NCBI GenBank assembly: GCA_033085395.1 | Contig: JANQBS010000091.1 | Span: forward strand, 62,001-126,000 | Reading direction: 5' to 3' | From: Xanthoparmelia taractica | Lineage: Eukaryota; Ascomycota; Lecanoromycetes; Lecanorales; Parmeliaceae | DNA: 64,000 nucleotides | Part shown: positions 9,960-21,100 of the stretch, piece after piece | Layout: the number at the start of each line of letters is the position of its first letter | Numbering within the stretch: position 1 is the first letter of the stretch | Made by a program: the position numbers and the translations under genes | The notes under the pieces: generated by a model | Told to the model about the DNA's origin: nothing | Databases searched by the model: none | The model's input: only the letters and a program-made list of their open reading frames with translations

Positions 9960-10766
9960 ATGATAGTAGTCCACCGTTCCATGGTCCGCTGGCATCTTTA
10001 CAAGACTCCAATTGCTTACCAATCAGGCCGGAACACGCTTCACCTCTTTGACTGCTCGCCATGCCATCTTGAGCTTTTGACCTCTCGCAGATATGCTCAT
10101 TCTAGACCCTCTTCGACGGTGCACGTCGGCACGTCCTACGAGCACCTCTGCGCGCGGACCCTTCTCCGCCTCGATTTCCAAGACCTGATCCGCACAGGCG
10201 GTCGTGCTGACAAGGGGATCGATCTGCTGGGCAAGTGGCTGCCACGATCGCTGCAGCGCGCCGGGTCCCCGCCCCTAAACGTCGTGGTGCAGTGCAAAGC
10301 CGTGGCGCGCAAAGCTGGACCCGAGATGATCAGGGAGCTCGAAGGGGCCCTTGCTGGTGCACCGGGCGAATGGAAGGGGGACAATACGGTTGGGGTGCTA
10401 TGTGCGAGGAGGGAGGTTACAGCTGGTGTGAGAGATGCTCTGAGGAGATCGAAGAGGGGCGTTGTCTGGATCATGGTTGAGGATCTTGATGATGCCGGGA
10501 AGGAGGAGGAGACGGAAGATGGAGAGGAGGTGGAGGAAGGGGACGTGGACGTTAAGGAAAAGCCAGAGGCTAGAGAAGGGAGAATCAGGCAGGTCCTTTG
10601 GAACGATCGGGTACAGAAGTTGGTGGGGAAGGATACAGGGACCAGCGTCATCCATATACCTGGAGAGGACGGAGGGCCAATGGAGACGGAAGTGCTCATG
10701 TCATTGAACGGGGCCGTCCATGGCTGTGACCAGGAGGTCGAGTCTCCAGATCCTCCGCGTCTATGA
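9960..10766 (+). CDS. rrg7: Rrg7-like mitochondrial protein with PD-(D/E)XK nuclease-like fold
   Basis: Single exon, 268 aa. A basic N-terminus that could act as a mitochondrial presequence precedes HVGTSYEHLCARTLLRLDF, RTGGRADKGIDLLGKWLP and LNVVVQCKA, then GPEMIRELEGALAG. The order H.GT.YE - GIDL.G - VQCK is the signature of the Rrg7 (DUF2034) family. The residues D..ID and QCK correspond to the core of a restriction-endonuclease-like active site. Yeast Rrg7 is required for respiratory growth; its exact biochemical role is not established as far as I know. A long acidic insert (about residues 180-205, EEETEDGEEVEEGDVDV) interrupts the C-terminal third. The start is the first ATG of the frame; MVRW at residue 8 is an alternative. 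Confidence 0.85.
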   Translation: MIVVHRSMVRWHLYKTPIAYQSGRNTLHLFDCSPCHLELLTSRRYAHSRPSSTVHVGTSYEHLCARTLLRLDFQDLIRTGGRADKGIDLLGKWLPRSLQRAGSPPLNVVVQCKAVARKAGPEMIRELEGALAGAPGEWKGDNTVGVLCARREVTAGVRDALRRSKRGVVWIMVEDLDDAGKEEETEDGEEVEEGDVDVKEKPEAREGRIRQVLWNDRVQKLVGKDTGTSVIHIPGEDGGPMETEVLMSLNGAVHGCDQEVESPDPPRL

Positions 10767-11021
10767 TGGGCCGGTTTGATAGACAGGCCAATTCCTTAAG
10801 ATTCATTCCGCTACACTACAGGCGTCGTTCTATCTGGCAGCGCACGTGGGAATCGATATATTGCCGTCTCGCTCCCCCGCGCTGGTATAGCAGTCAGTGT
10901 CCAGCTGCCTTAATTATATGAGAAGCAACGCTTGTAATCGTAAAAAGGTCATAGATTTGCCATCTGTCAGTGTCTCTTCTATCAAATCATTCGGTCTATA
11001 TTGGCGGGACTCATGCACGTT

Positions 11022-13003
11022 TCAAGCCTCACGTATTCTGGCCGTATCTTTATGCTTCCTCAACTTCGCGACCCAATCATGGTGTATACTCCAAAGGCTA
11101 ATTCCTACGCCAACCAAGCTTGCCCCCAGCGTGACGAAGTACGCGTTGCGATAACAGTACAGACCATCTTTGCAATCTCGCTGCCCGTCGGGCAGGATGA
11201 TCGAATGCCGGTCATAGATATGGCCATAAACCAGATTGAAGATGTTACCGAAGAGAATCGGAGCGAGTGTCATGCAGCCCCAATTCTGACTCAAGCCATT
11301 CACACCGAATGCTTCAGCAACGAGTGCTGGGTAGACGCCGAAGAGAAAGCCGTAGGCTAGGCCAGTCAGCCCAGACAGGAGCCCAAGAACGTGAGGATGA
11401 TCAATTTGGGTTCCGCAAACTTGAGCTAAGAGAAAGATAGTGCTGGATATGAAGAGGCACCAAAAGCGGCTCATTCCCAGCTTCCTGACTATAATGTCGG
11501 AGCCAATACCTGGGCCACAACAGTTAACGTTGGGTTCGGGAGTCTGCAACATGGACATACCACTTATGAGCCGTCCACAAAAGCTCATGAGGGAGAGGAT
11601 TTCGACATGCATCAACTGTCGCTCTTGTATAAATTCCGAGGAGGCACTGTCATCGTAATGATGCCATATCGCTCGAGCCTAGCAAATAGGTCAGAAGAGC
11701 CATTGGAACGAAAAGATGGTAGAAAATTTTACATCGCTTCCGATATTGCTAAGCGACTAAATTAGTCTAAAGTCTTTCGAAGCAAGGGATAGCGACCTAC
11801 TTGATCGTCATCAAACCAATACCCGTCAGCAAGCCCAGTAATAGCCATAGTAGGTAGAATCTCATGTGTGACAGCAATCCTAAACCTCGTATATCTAAGT
11901 TGTGTGAGTCACGATCCGTTGCACCTTTTGTCTCATCTTCTTCATAGGGTACGTCGCCCGGATAAGACCCAGAAGACTTAGACAACAAGGAAGAAGTCTC
12001 TTCTGCACCCATGCTAGGGGCTCCATGCTGCTTGAAACTTGAAGGCTCCTTGGATGCATCTTCATGAGAATTGATGGATTCAGGTTGCATACCTGGTTCA
12101 TGAGGTAACCGACGGACGCTATGCCCGCTGTCTCCAGATTTGCTACGTTGAAGTAAGGTCGAGGCGTCGGAGCCGCTTCGTTCAAGTGACCCGGGCAGAC
12201 GATCATAAGACTGCGGGACTGGCACAATGCGGAGGAAGAAGCTTCCAACGAAAGGGAGCGTGAATGTAGCAATGGCCAACAAGAGGAGCAGATCTTTAGT
12301 ATTGTCCGGGAAGGCTAAGGAGGAGATTGATGCGAAGAAGAAGGCGCTCAGGCCGAAGGCTGAGAGGGGACCGGCGGTTGCAGTACCACGATGATCCGGC
12401 CAATTCAAAGCGGCTGCAGATATGAGCTTTTGGCGGCCACGTTGACTTAATGGATCTCACATGTCTTGACGGCGCCTGCAAAAGAAGCGCAACCCCCAAC
12501 ACCCGTCAGGGAGGCGAAGAAGCATAGCCATGGCACCGATATTGAACCGGGACCTCCATCATAAGCTGCGGCGATGTAAGAGATCAAATTTCTGGGCCCC
12601 ATAAGGCTTCATACCTCTGTATAACGAGAAGTATCCCGCTCCCAATGACACAGCACCGAAGAGAGCGCCTGGCCTAGGGCCTTTCGTGTCAACCAGTAGG
12701 CCTATCGGGATTCCGGCGGCGTACATGCCCAAGTTGCCGAATGTGCCCTGCGATACATGAGATGCATGTCTGATGCGATTTCAAGGTAGACAGCGCACAA
12801 TTAAATTGCTCTGGGTTGAAGAGAGCCTCAACTTTTCTGCGAATGCTGGTGCCCATGCCGAGTACGCATACTATCAATGCGGTCAGTGGATTAGACAAGG
12901 ATAGGATGGCGAGGGTGTCCACATTAGTCCCGCATGCTAATGAAATGGCTGTGGCTGCAATCACTGATATTATTCTCGCTGCCTTCAATTTGTTTCCCGA
13001 CAT
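11022..13003 (-). CDS. mch1: MFS transporter of the Mch1 (monocarboxylate-transporter-like) family
   Basis: Eight exons: 13003-12923, 12870-12799, 12747-12615, 12565-12461, 12413-11801, 11748-11733, 11678-11561 and 11509-11022 (541 aa). Every junction keeps phase and restores family sequence, for example ACGTN|YAYSAWAPAFAEKL, NLI|GTFGNLGMYAAGIP and MTIN|NIGSD. About twelve membrane segments are predicted. The central loop between the two six-helix halves is long, hydrophilic and Ser-rich. Motifs typical of Mch1 are NWPDHRGTATAGPLSAFGLS and GLAYGFLFGVYPALVAEAFG. Mch1-type proteins resemble monocarboxylate permeases, but their substrate is uncertain and a vacuolar location is likely. Exon 6 is only 16 bases long and encodes NIGSD. 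An upstream in-frame extension exists, but MSGNKLKAARI is a good family start. Confidence 0.92.
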
Positions 13004-13381
13004 TGTAGTATTGGCTGGGCGGCCGAAAGTCTTTGAGAGGTGATTGCTTATCACCGGGTCTTCATGATGGCCAGTTGAGCGATTTCATATCCACACACAG
13101 ATATGAATGAAATTATACGGACAGACGACAGTGCATACAGCCTGGGTCTCTGTATGGGTAACAGTTATGCTGTGTGTGTATGGACATGTATGCGTGTTTT
13201 GATGTGAAGAGAGTGGATGATATCGCGCCAAGGTAGAAGTACGAGTTACGCCATGCCACATTAGCGCCTACCCTAGAGTCACTACCTTACTGGCCCTATC
13301 GAACTCGAGTGTTATTCAATACCTCCGTCCTACTGCCTTCAATATCGAGGTCGTATACGAGAAAGCGCTTTGGTGGAAACC
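13004..13381. promoter_or_regulatory. Divergent promoter region between mch1 and the SERINC gene
   Basis: This 378-base gap lies between divergent start codons and must contain both promoters. It includes a TG/TATG-rich segment (about 13135-13200) with no clear element that I can name. Confidence 0.45.
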
Positions 13382-15007
13382 ATGGGGGCTTTACTCTCGC
13401 TTCCACTCCTGGCTATCCCCAGTCTGGGAACTGTGAGTTGGCCCAATTCCTCTTGCTATCGAGGGCGTTGTTGCCTCGCCACTTCTCTTTTTACTGACGG
13501 GCATCTAGTTGACGACCTTTGGAGCCTCATGTTGCGGAGCGGCCACTTGTTCGGCAGTCTGCAGTTCCTGTGGCAAATTCCAAAGCAGGTAAATATCCCT
13601 TAGGACATTGCGAGCATGTACAGCTAACAAGCAACAAGCATGGCCACTCGCATCGCCTACGCAGTCATTCTCCTTGTCAACTCGATCATATCTTGGCTTA
13701 TGCTCACTCCATGGGCGCTCAAGAAGCTAGAACACCTGACTCTGGATTACATGGCGATAACTTGCCAAGGAAAGCAGTGCTATGGGTTTGTCGCCGTCCA
13801 GCGGGTCAATTTCGCCCTCGGTCTATTCCACTTCGCTCTTGCAATTCTGCTGCTTGGTGTCAAATCTTCCAGAAATGGACGAGCTGCTTTACAAAACGGT
13901 TATTGGGGACCTAAGATCATCGTCTGGCTAGCTTTTGTGGTCATGACCTTCTTCATCCCTGAGGCTTTCTTCCAGGTTTGGGGCAAATACTTCGCACTGG
14001 CTGGGGCCATGATGTTTGTGCTCCTGGGACTCATCCTTCTGGTCGATCTTGCGCACACTTGGGCTGAATTCTGCTTGGAGAAGATCGAAAACTATGATTC
14101 CAAGGCGTGGAGGGGCATTCTCATCGGATCGACGCTCGGCATGTATACCATGTCGTTCGCTATGACCATCGTCATGTACATCTTCTTCGCGAATAGTGGC
14201 TGCGCGATGAATCAAGCCGCCATTACGGTACGTCTGCTTGCAACCTTACGAGCTACGGTGCCGCTGATCAGCGTCTAGGTGAATCTCATCGTCCTTCTTA
14301 TAATCTCGGCCGTGTCGGTCCACCCTGTGATCCAAGAATACAACCCCCAAGCTGGCTTGGCGCAATCCGCTATGGTTGCCGTCTACTGCACCTACCTCAC
14401 TATGTCCGCCGTGTCCATGGAGCCAGATGACCACCATTGCAATCCTCTCATTCGTGCTAGCGGCACTCGTACAGCGTCAATCGTCATCGGCGCGATCGTT
14501 ACCATGCTCACAATCGCTTACACCACCACCCGCGCTGCCACGCAAGGATTCGCTCTAGGCAGCCAAACAAGCCACTCATACCGCAAGCTTGGCTCAGAAG
14601 ACGCCGCAGAGCATGATCTTGTCGACACGCAGCCTTCTGCATCTCGCCGCGAAATGCGCGCCGAAGCTCTCCGTGCTGCGGTCGAAGCTGGCAGTCTGCC
14701 TGCTAATGCTCTTGACGACGATGACGAAGATGAAGAGTCCAATGACGGCCACGGCGGTAAAGACGATGAGAGAGGAGGCACACAGTACAACTATTCCCTT
14801 TTCCACGTCATCTTCCTGCTGGCCACCTGCTGGGTGGCTACCTTGCTTACGCAAAACATCGACTTCGAGAACGCTGGTGACTTTGCAGCTGTTGGCAGAA
14901 CATATTGGGCTAGCTGGGTGAAGATTGTGAGCGCATGGGTGGCATATGGCATCTACACATGGAGTCTGGTGGCGCCGGTTACCATGCCAGACCGCTTTGG
15001 CTATTAA
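13382..15007 (+). CDS. tms1: SERINC / Tms1 family multi-pass membrane protein
   Basis: Four exons: 13382-13432, 13509-13588, 13639-14227 and 14279-15007 (482 aa). The protein starts MGALLSLPLLAIPSLGT|LTTFGASCCGAATCSAVCSS, the cysteine-rich first segment typical of SERINC proteins. About ten transmembrane helices follow, with conserved pieces VQRVNFALGLFHFALA, HTWAEFCLEKIE, VHPVIQEYNPQ.GL.QS and the C-terminal YWASWVKIVSAWVAYGIYTWSLVAPV. A hydrophilic acidic loop (about residues 355-415) contains DDDDEDEESNDGHGG. Animal SERINCs are lipid-scramblase-like membrane proteins; the role of the fungal homologue is not settled. The intron inside AIT|VNLIV has good GTACGT and CTAG sites. Confidence 0.93.
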
Positions 15008-15670
15008 GGCCGAGCGGAGCGCAGAAGCTCTGCTCCAGAGATGAGCACCTTTTGCGGAGCCGTTGCCCCGAGTGAGTGGGTGTGGGGGTGCAGGAGCCGC
15101 CAAGCGCACGGTACTTTCCAGGTCCACTGTCGGCACAATGGTTTTATGTACGTAGCACAAATAGTCAGCGTTAAAGAACACGGCTTTCATCAGTCGATAC
15201 ATCATGTGCGAAATACAAGCATCTCTTCGGATTCGGTGCACGCGTAGCATATCAAATGTCAAGTCTCGAACTAGGACCAAGCCTCTTCATATGTGTTTAT
15301 CTATCGATGCTCATACCTGTCTGCCTCATGTTCGTACCGAGGCCTTAGCTCTCAGCCCACATTGCCACCTATCCAGCAGCACCGTCATACGAGTAAAGTA
15401 CATTAAAGCGCCTAACGGAAGGGTATTAAACTCGCAGCCTTGACCACAGACTTTTAATCGGTGCTGGACAACGGAGAGTAAATGAAAATCGTGATAATGG
15501 TACACGTGTCAGTAGACATCGGATAAGAGAAACCCTGAGGTTTAACATTAATGTGTATCGCCGATCACACATCCCTCAGGGACGTGGGACTCTTAGAGTC
15601 CCAGGAGGCGTTCATCGTCTGAGATCATCAAGAGTAGGAAAATATTATGAGTTGGGGCGTGTCGGTAAGG
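15008..15670. other. Convergent intergenic region, nothing seen
   Basis: The region lies between the 3' ends of the SERINC gene (plus) and the GATA-factor gene (minus). I see no coding frame of quality and no RNA gene. Confidence 0.4.
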
Positions 15671-17372
15671 TTAGGTGTTCAAGCCGTTGGTAAAAGCTTG
15701 AGGTGGCTCTGGATACTCGGAGTCTGAAACTCGACTTCTTTTGGCAGGTGGCTGCTCATCTCGTAGTTCCGCAACCTCGCGCTCAAGCTCGTCAATTTGG
15801 CGCTTCAAGTCCTGTTCCCGGCGCAGCGCCTGCTCTAAAGACTGGCGTAGCTGGCCCTCCGAGTCTCTGGGAACCATCTCCGCTTGTGGGGCGCCACCTT
15901 GCTCATACTGATTGACCGTGCCCTTGTATAGGTCGTTTATGACCTCCAACTCGCTGACCCGTGTCTTTAGAAAGGTGTTCGCTTGTAGCAAGCCTTCGTA
16001 TGTCTGCGGTGGTTCTAGGTTGCGATCATTGAATGAGGACGTGGAGCCTGGCGATGGTTGACGCAGCTGGAACGCAGGTACTGCGGGAGATTGGAGGGCA
16101 TGCTCCGCTGACGAAACACCGTCGAACATATGTTGAGGAGCGATGTTGGAAGGGTGGGCGGGTGTTTCGTTACGCGAGATTGGAGAATTCGAGCGATCGG
16201 ACCCAGAATTGTGGGACACTCGCTGATTGTTGGCATGATATGGAGGAGGAGTACTCTCAGATTGAGATGCGGGAAGGCCGTTACCGTCGAACAAAGACTT
16301 TATCACAAATTTAAGCTAAAAATTCGCATACCTTAACGCTCTGCTTACCTTTCGCTTCTGTCCTTGGCCTGCCGTCTTCACACGGTTGCGACTCTTGATA
16401 ACGTCCGTTTTGAGGGAGATAGGCCGAGGTGTGCCGTGAAGCTTGAGGAAGAGGCCACATGCGTTGCACAGAACCGACCCCACCTCATCGCGTCGCCAGA
16501 GCGGTGTGGTGGATGTAGTACAATTCTGACATACTGGCTGTAAGTTTCCACCCTCGCGGTCAGCAAAGGTCGCCATGGTTTTCAACACATAACTGAATGG
16601 GGGGGTTTTGGATGAAAAAGAGTGAGGACCGCGAGCGGCGATAAGATAAGCTTGCTAGCGCGCGCGGTTTCAGGGTCTCGCATCAACAGGTAATCAGCCA
16701 GCAATTCAAAAACGTGCTCGTGCCCGAATTCATGATTATTTTGTTGGCGTTCATGCCATGTAATCTCAAGGAAACGTTGATGCACTTTGCGCTCCTTCCC
16801 ATGTCCGCAAGGGGAATAATGATATGCGATATTGTATGAGGCACACTCACAGGGACGTTGCCTTGACCGGTGGTCGCAGCGGGTAACGATGTAGCATAGC
16901 TCATTGTCTGGGAGGCATCACTGTACGCCCTATTAACATCAAGTGGTCAGCCATGACCTTGTCCAAGGCACTAATCCGAGTATCGCTATTTGGCGCACAC
17001 CATCAAGCGTCCCCATTCAATCGGTGCGAACCCCAAAAGTTTACGGCCACAGAGAAGGAAGCCTCGTGCCTTGAGAGGCATTGCATGGAAAGGTCCTTAC
17101 CGAAGATTGGGCGACGGAACAGAGGCCACTGAAGCCAGGGTGGCTAGAGCTGGAAGTTCAAGGTCAAGGTTGGCTTTATGGGATTGTTCTTGTCTCGTGG
17201 AGGCGGGAGACCTCGGCGGGTAGTCGTGATCGAGGACGGGTGATGGCGACGGCGCCCGACTGCCTGCTGCAGAAGCCGTCTTGGAGCCTGATAGATGCGG
17301 GATCTGATGTAAAGACGGTGGATCGGAGTGTGGGATTACAGGGAGGATGTCGATAGAAGAGCGGCGCTGATA
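15671..17372 (-). CDS. areB: GATA zinc-finger transcription factor, AreB/ASD-4 type
   Basis: AreB-type factors bind GATA sites and modulate nitrogen-metabolism genes opposite AreA. Exons: 5' coding exon within 17372-17101, then 16929-16851, 16537-16349 and 16297-15671. The single GATA finger, C-X2-C-X17-C-X2-C (CQNCTTSTTPLWRRDEVG...CNAC), is followed by RPISLKTDVIKSRNR, the conserved basic tail. The C-terminus has a coiled coil (about 16030-15750) with TRVSELEVINDLY and RQIDELEREVAEL, typical of AreB/ASD-4 and absent from AreA. The 5' exon encodes SPSPVLDHDYPP and LATLASVASV and joins phase-correctly (CG|G) to AYSDASQTMSYATSLP. No ATG occurs in any frame on this strand from 17085 to about 17670, so the long form may start at a non-AUG codon. 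A short form could start at ATG 16576 inside the 313-base intron (MATFADREGGNLQ|PVCQNC). Confidence 0.9.
16640..16650 (+). promoter_or_regulatory. Tandem GATAAG sites inside the GATA-factor gene
   Basis: Two overlapping GATAAG motifs (GATAAGATAAG) lie in the 313-base intron, 64-74 bases upstream of the internal ATG at 16576. They are consensus binding sites for GATA factors, so an autoregulated internal promoter is plausible. Two adjacent consensus hexamers are suggestive but not proof. Confidence 0.4.
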
Positions 17373-17726
17373 CTACTGAAGCCGTGGTATTGCGGTTGTG
17401 GGAGATAGAGACTGAGAGCAGGGGGGCTGGAAAGGGTTTGAAAGTGCTGTCGTTCGTTGGTATTTTCCCGGGACGCGGTAGTTGATTAAGGAGCGAGTAA
17501 TGAATTCAACTTGTTTATACAGATGGACGCGCTGACGTTAAGGTGCGTAAAGCGACAATACAGGAAAGAAGTAGAGTAAGAAGGAAGGATAGAAGTGGAA
17601 GGATAGAACAATAATAATGATGATGATATATAATAACGATAGTGTTAATGGATCTAAGTTGTAGATGTGGGCATTTGACTTGGAGAAAGAATGATTATGA
17701 ATTTATGATTGATTATAATGTATCCA

Positions 17727-17754
17727 GGGGGGGTTTTGGGGGGGAGGGGGGGGG
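17727..17754 (+). repeat. G-run tract with quadruplex potential
   Basis: Three uninterrupted guanine runs of 7, 7 and 9 bases are separated by TTTT and a single A. Two further G5 runs follow within 40 bases. Runs this long can supply four or more G-tracts, so a G-quadruplex on the plus strand is possible. The tract lies about 410 bases upstream of the pms1 start. Confidence 0.6.
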
Positions 17755-18047
17755 ATCAGATAGATAAAAGGGATGAAGGGGGTTGATGAGGGGGATCTGC
17801 CGCCCCCGAAATAAAGGGAAAGATTTTGATCGAACGAGGGAAATAGGGCAAAATAGAATAGCAGAAGGGGGGCTATTTTAGGCTCAGGCCTCCGAGTTAT
17901 ATTACTCTGTCTACAAACTCTACACCCCCTCCAAATACATATCATGGAATTGTTCGATTCCAAAAGTAGATTCGTCTTTCAGCATGCTCCCTTCATCTCA
18001 TTGCGCCTGACCAGTTTCACCAAGAGAAATCCCCTCCCAAATCATAG

Positions 18048-18063
18048 GCAAGCAAGCAAGCAA
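18048..18063 (+). repeat. GCAA tetranucleotide microsatellite
   Basis: Four perfect GCAA units lie in the pms1 upstream region. This is a short simple repeat with no function that can be read from sequence. Confidence 0.75.
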
Positions 18064-18164
18064 GCCAATTGCACTGCCCAAATATTCATTTAATTACATG
18101 CCCATAGACGCGTTCCGTTGTTACGACAGAAGCGTTCATATCCTGTCGAAAAAAATGGCATGAT

Positions 18165-21100
18165 ATGGCAACTATCAAGGCTCTCGAAGGCCGCGCTGTG
18201 CACCAGATTCAATCGGGCCAAGTCATTGTCGATCTGTGTTCGGTGGTGAAGGAACTGGTTGAGAACAGTCTGGATGCTGGAGCTACCTCCATCGAGATCC
18301 GCTTCAGGAACAATGGACTGGACTCCATCGAGGTTCAAGACAACGGTACTGGCATTGTCACCCAAAATTACGAGTCTGTCGCCTTGAAGCATTACACGTC
18401 CAAGCTCTCAACCTATGACGACCTTTCGTCTCTGCAAACGTTCGGCTTCCGAGGCGAAGCTCTTTCTTCGCTCTGCGCTCTCTCCAAGCTCCATATCACG
18501 ACCGCCTGTGCAGATGAAGCTCCCAAGGGCACGAGGCTCGACTTTGAAGCGTCTGGCAAGTTGAAGAGTACTCAGGTGGTAGCAAGCCGGCAAGGGACTA
18601 CTGTTGCTGTCGAGGATCTTTTCATGGGCCTGCCAGTCCGGAGGACAGAGCTTGAGAAGAACATCAAAAGGGAGTATGGCAAAGTGCTCGGTATTCTTCA
18701 GGCGTATGCTTGCATTAGTACGCAAGCTCGGATTTCCGTCAGCAACGTCATGGCAAAGGGCAAGAAAGGGGTAATCTTCGCAACAAAAGCAAACCAGACG
18801 ACGAGGGAGAACATTGCGACTGTCTTCGGTACAAAGGCGTTACCCGCACTGACCGCCATGAACCTCAGCTTCGAGCTACAACCTACAGGAACCCAGGGCC
18901 CAGAGTCTAGTCTTGAGTGAGTACCCCTATGACAGAGAGACAAGACAAGGGTCTGACCGCAAAGAAACAAGCAAGTGCAAGTACTCGGCCATGTTTCAAG
19001 GCCGATCTTTGGTGAGGGCCGGCAGGCACCTGATCGCCAGATGTTCTTCGTCAATTCAAGGCCTTGTGGACTTCCTCAGGTTGCCAAGATCTTCAACGAA
19101 GTTTACAAGTCTTACAATGTATCGCAACTACCATTCATTTTGGCAAACATATTATTAGATACTAGTAGGTCGGCCTAGAGGTGCTGTGTATTGTTTTCTG
19201 ATGATCCTAGATGCATATGATGTGAATGTTTCGCCCGACAAGAGGACGATTCTGTTACATGATCAGACCCATCTGTTAGAGTCTATCAGGGTTTGTGCAC
19301 TTTCTAGTTCCTTGGCAATGGCGAGCTGAGGTTTGCAGGTTTCCCTCACCGCGCTTTTCGATAAACAAGATCAGACTGTACCACAGTCTCAAAGATCGGG
19401 ACAGAGACTCCCTTCATACAAAAAGCTTACGGTTTGTCGGGAAAACTCGAGCGTTGATGACACAGATACGCCCCTGAACCACGCGCTACAAACTTCAGAG
19501 ATCAATATCTCTATTGATAGCGAGGATGAGGCACGGAGTAAGAAGGGAGAGACAGCCGAAGATGGCGGCGTGCCAGGTCTGATTGAGAGTTTCGCAGGCC
19601 GCGACAGCAGAGAGCGTACTACTACGGCTGCCTCTGCTCCAGCGGCATGTAATGGGATGCCAACTTTGTCAAAAGACAAGCAAAAGCTGACAAAGAAACT
19701 TGGTACAGACAAGCAGCATACACATGAGCCCAACGAAGATGATGATGCTCGGGATCCAGCCGAACCTGGTGCACCGCTGAATGGAAATGCCAGACCAGTG
19801 GAAGACTTTAATCGGAGGATTGGCGAGCAGCAGCCGAACTCGGTCGAGGTACGGACTCCAGCAGAACCTCTTTCTCGTGAGGAGCGCCAAGAACCCTCAC
19901 CGACGGAAAACAAGTCGACAACGGAACACTCTTCAGGAGTAGTGCAAAACGCCTTTGACCGAATGCGCCCCCGGCGTAGTCATCCAGAGGTCGCATCGAT
20001 AACGATTGGCTCGAAAACAACTACTTCTGTACTCGGACCATCCTCCTCCTCCAAACGGCGAAAGCTCAATTCGACACCAACCACTCCAACTAAATCCACA
20101 GGTCCTGCTGATGATACAGCACGACAGAAGTTCGGTGGCAGCATGAAAGCCTTTGCTGCTCCGAGCTCTGAGCTAATCAAGTCGGTTGGTAGAGTACAAA
20201 GCGGGTCACGATTTCCTCGGCGGCGCTTTAGCAGTGCTAATGACAATGAAGAAGAATCTCATGTGACAGACCAAAGTCCCGGAGCATCGTCCCCGTCTGA
20301 AGACGATGACGAAAGCCCAGCCGAGTCCTCAGGTGGTCGTGCCGATGGATCTCTGGGAATGCCTCTCATGGACGCTGAATCTGATGATGACTACCTGGAT
20401 GAGGAGGATAAGAAAGCTCGAGAAGAAGCCACCGTTGCCGAGTTGATCAAGAAAGCGGAGGAAAACGCAGCGATGCCATCGCTGGACAACATCAGACGTG
20501 CAGACCAGATACTGAAAGGCCTCGGGCAAAAAGACTCCACTACGCAGCTTATACAGATGATTGATGAGTCCGTGGAGAGAATTGATCAGCAATTACAGGC
20601 TCTGAAGACGGCTTTGCAAGCATCCGCGAATTATGATTTCTCGCCAAATCCTACGGCTCCCACTGAAGACACGTCCGTAGAAGAGAGATTGTCACTAACC
20701 GTCTCAAAAGCCGATTTCGCGGATATGCACATAGTAGGCCAGTTCAATCTTGGCTTCATCCTGGCTGTCCGCGCTCCCTCCAGCTCTTCGCCTAATTCTG
20801 ATCTCTTTATCATCGACCAGCACGCGTCAGACGAAAAGTACAACTTCGAGCGTCTTCAGGCCAACACGGTTGTCCAAAATCAACCCCTAGTACATCCACA
20901 CAAACTTGATCTCACCGCCATCGAAGAGGAAATAGTGTTTGACAACGCTGATGCTTTGCTAAAGAATGGTTTCCGGGTCGAAATGAACACCAGCGGAGAT
21001 GAAGAAGTAGGCCGTCGGTGTCAGCTCGTTTCCCTCCCCATGAGCCGAGAGATTACCTTTGACGTTACCGACGTTGAAGAACTTATCGCTCTGCTTGGCG

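Larger units (their letters stand above)
17373..18164. promoter_or_regulatory. Divergent region between areB-like gene and pms1, low complexity
   Basis: The 792-base gap holds the areB distal promoter or 5' leader and the pms1 promoter. It contains purine-rich and AT-rich simple sequence (17550-17720), a G-run cluster (17727-17792) and a GCAA tandem repeat (18048-18063). A short minus-strand ATG (17672) is followed by a stop after six codons. Other ATG frames further up show no similarity to known proteins. Confidence 0.5.

Noticed and set aside
10136..10699. Minus-strand frame of 187 codons, Ser/Pro-rich
   Set aside because: It is the complement of the acidic and conserved rrg7 coding sequence; its composition is explained by the opposite strand.
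14594..15280. Minus-strand frame of 228 codons
   Set aside because: It is antisense to the acidic loop and last helices of the SERINC gene, with no motif of its own.
19389..19913. Minus-strand frame of 174 codons
   Set aside because: It is antisense to the disordered linker of Pms1; Ser-rich text arises from the complementary strand.
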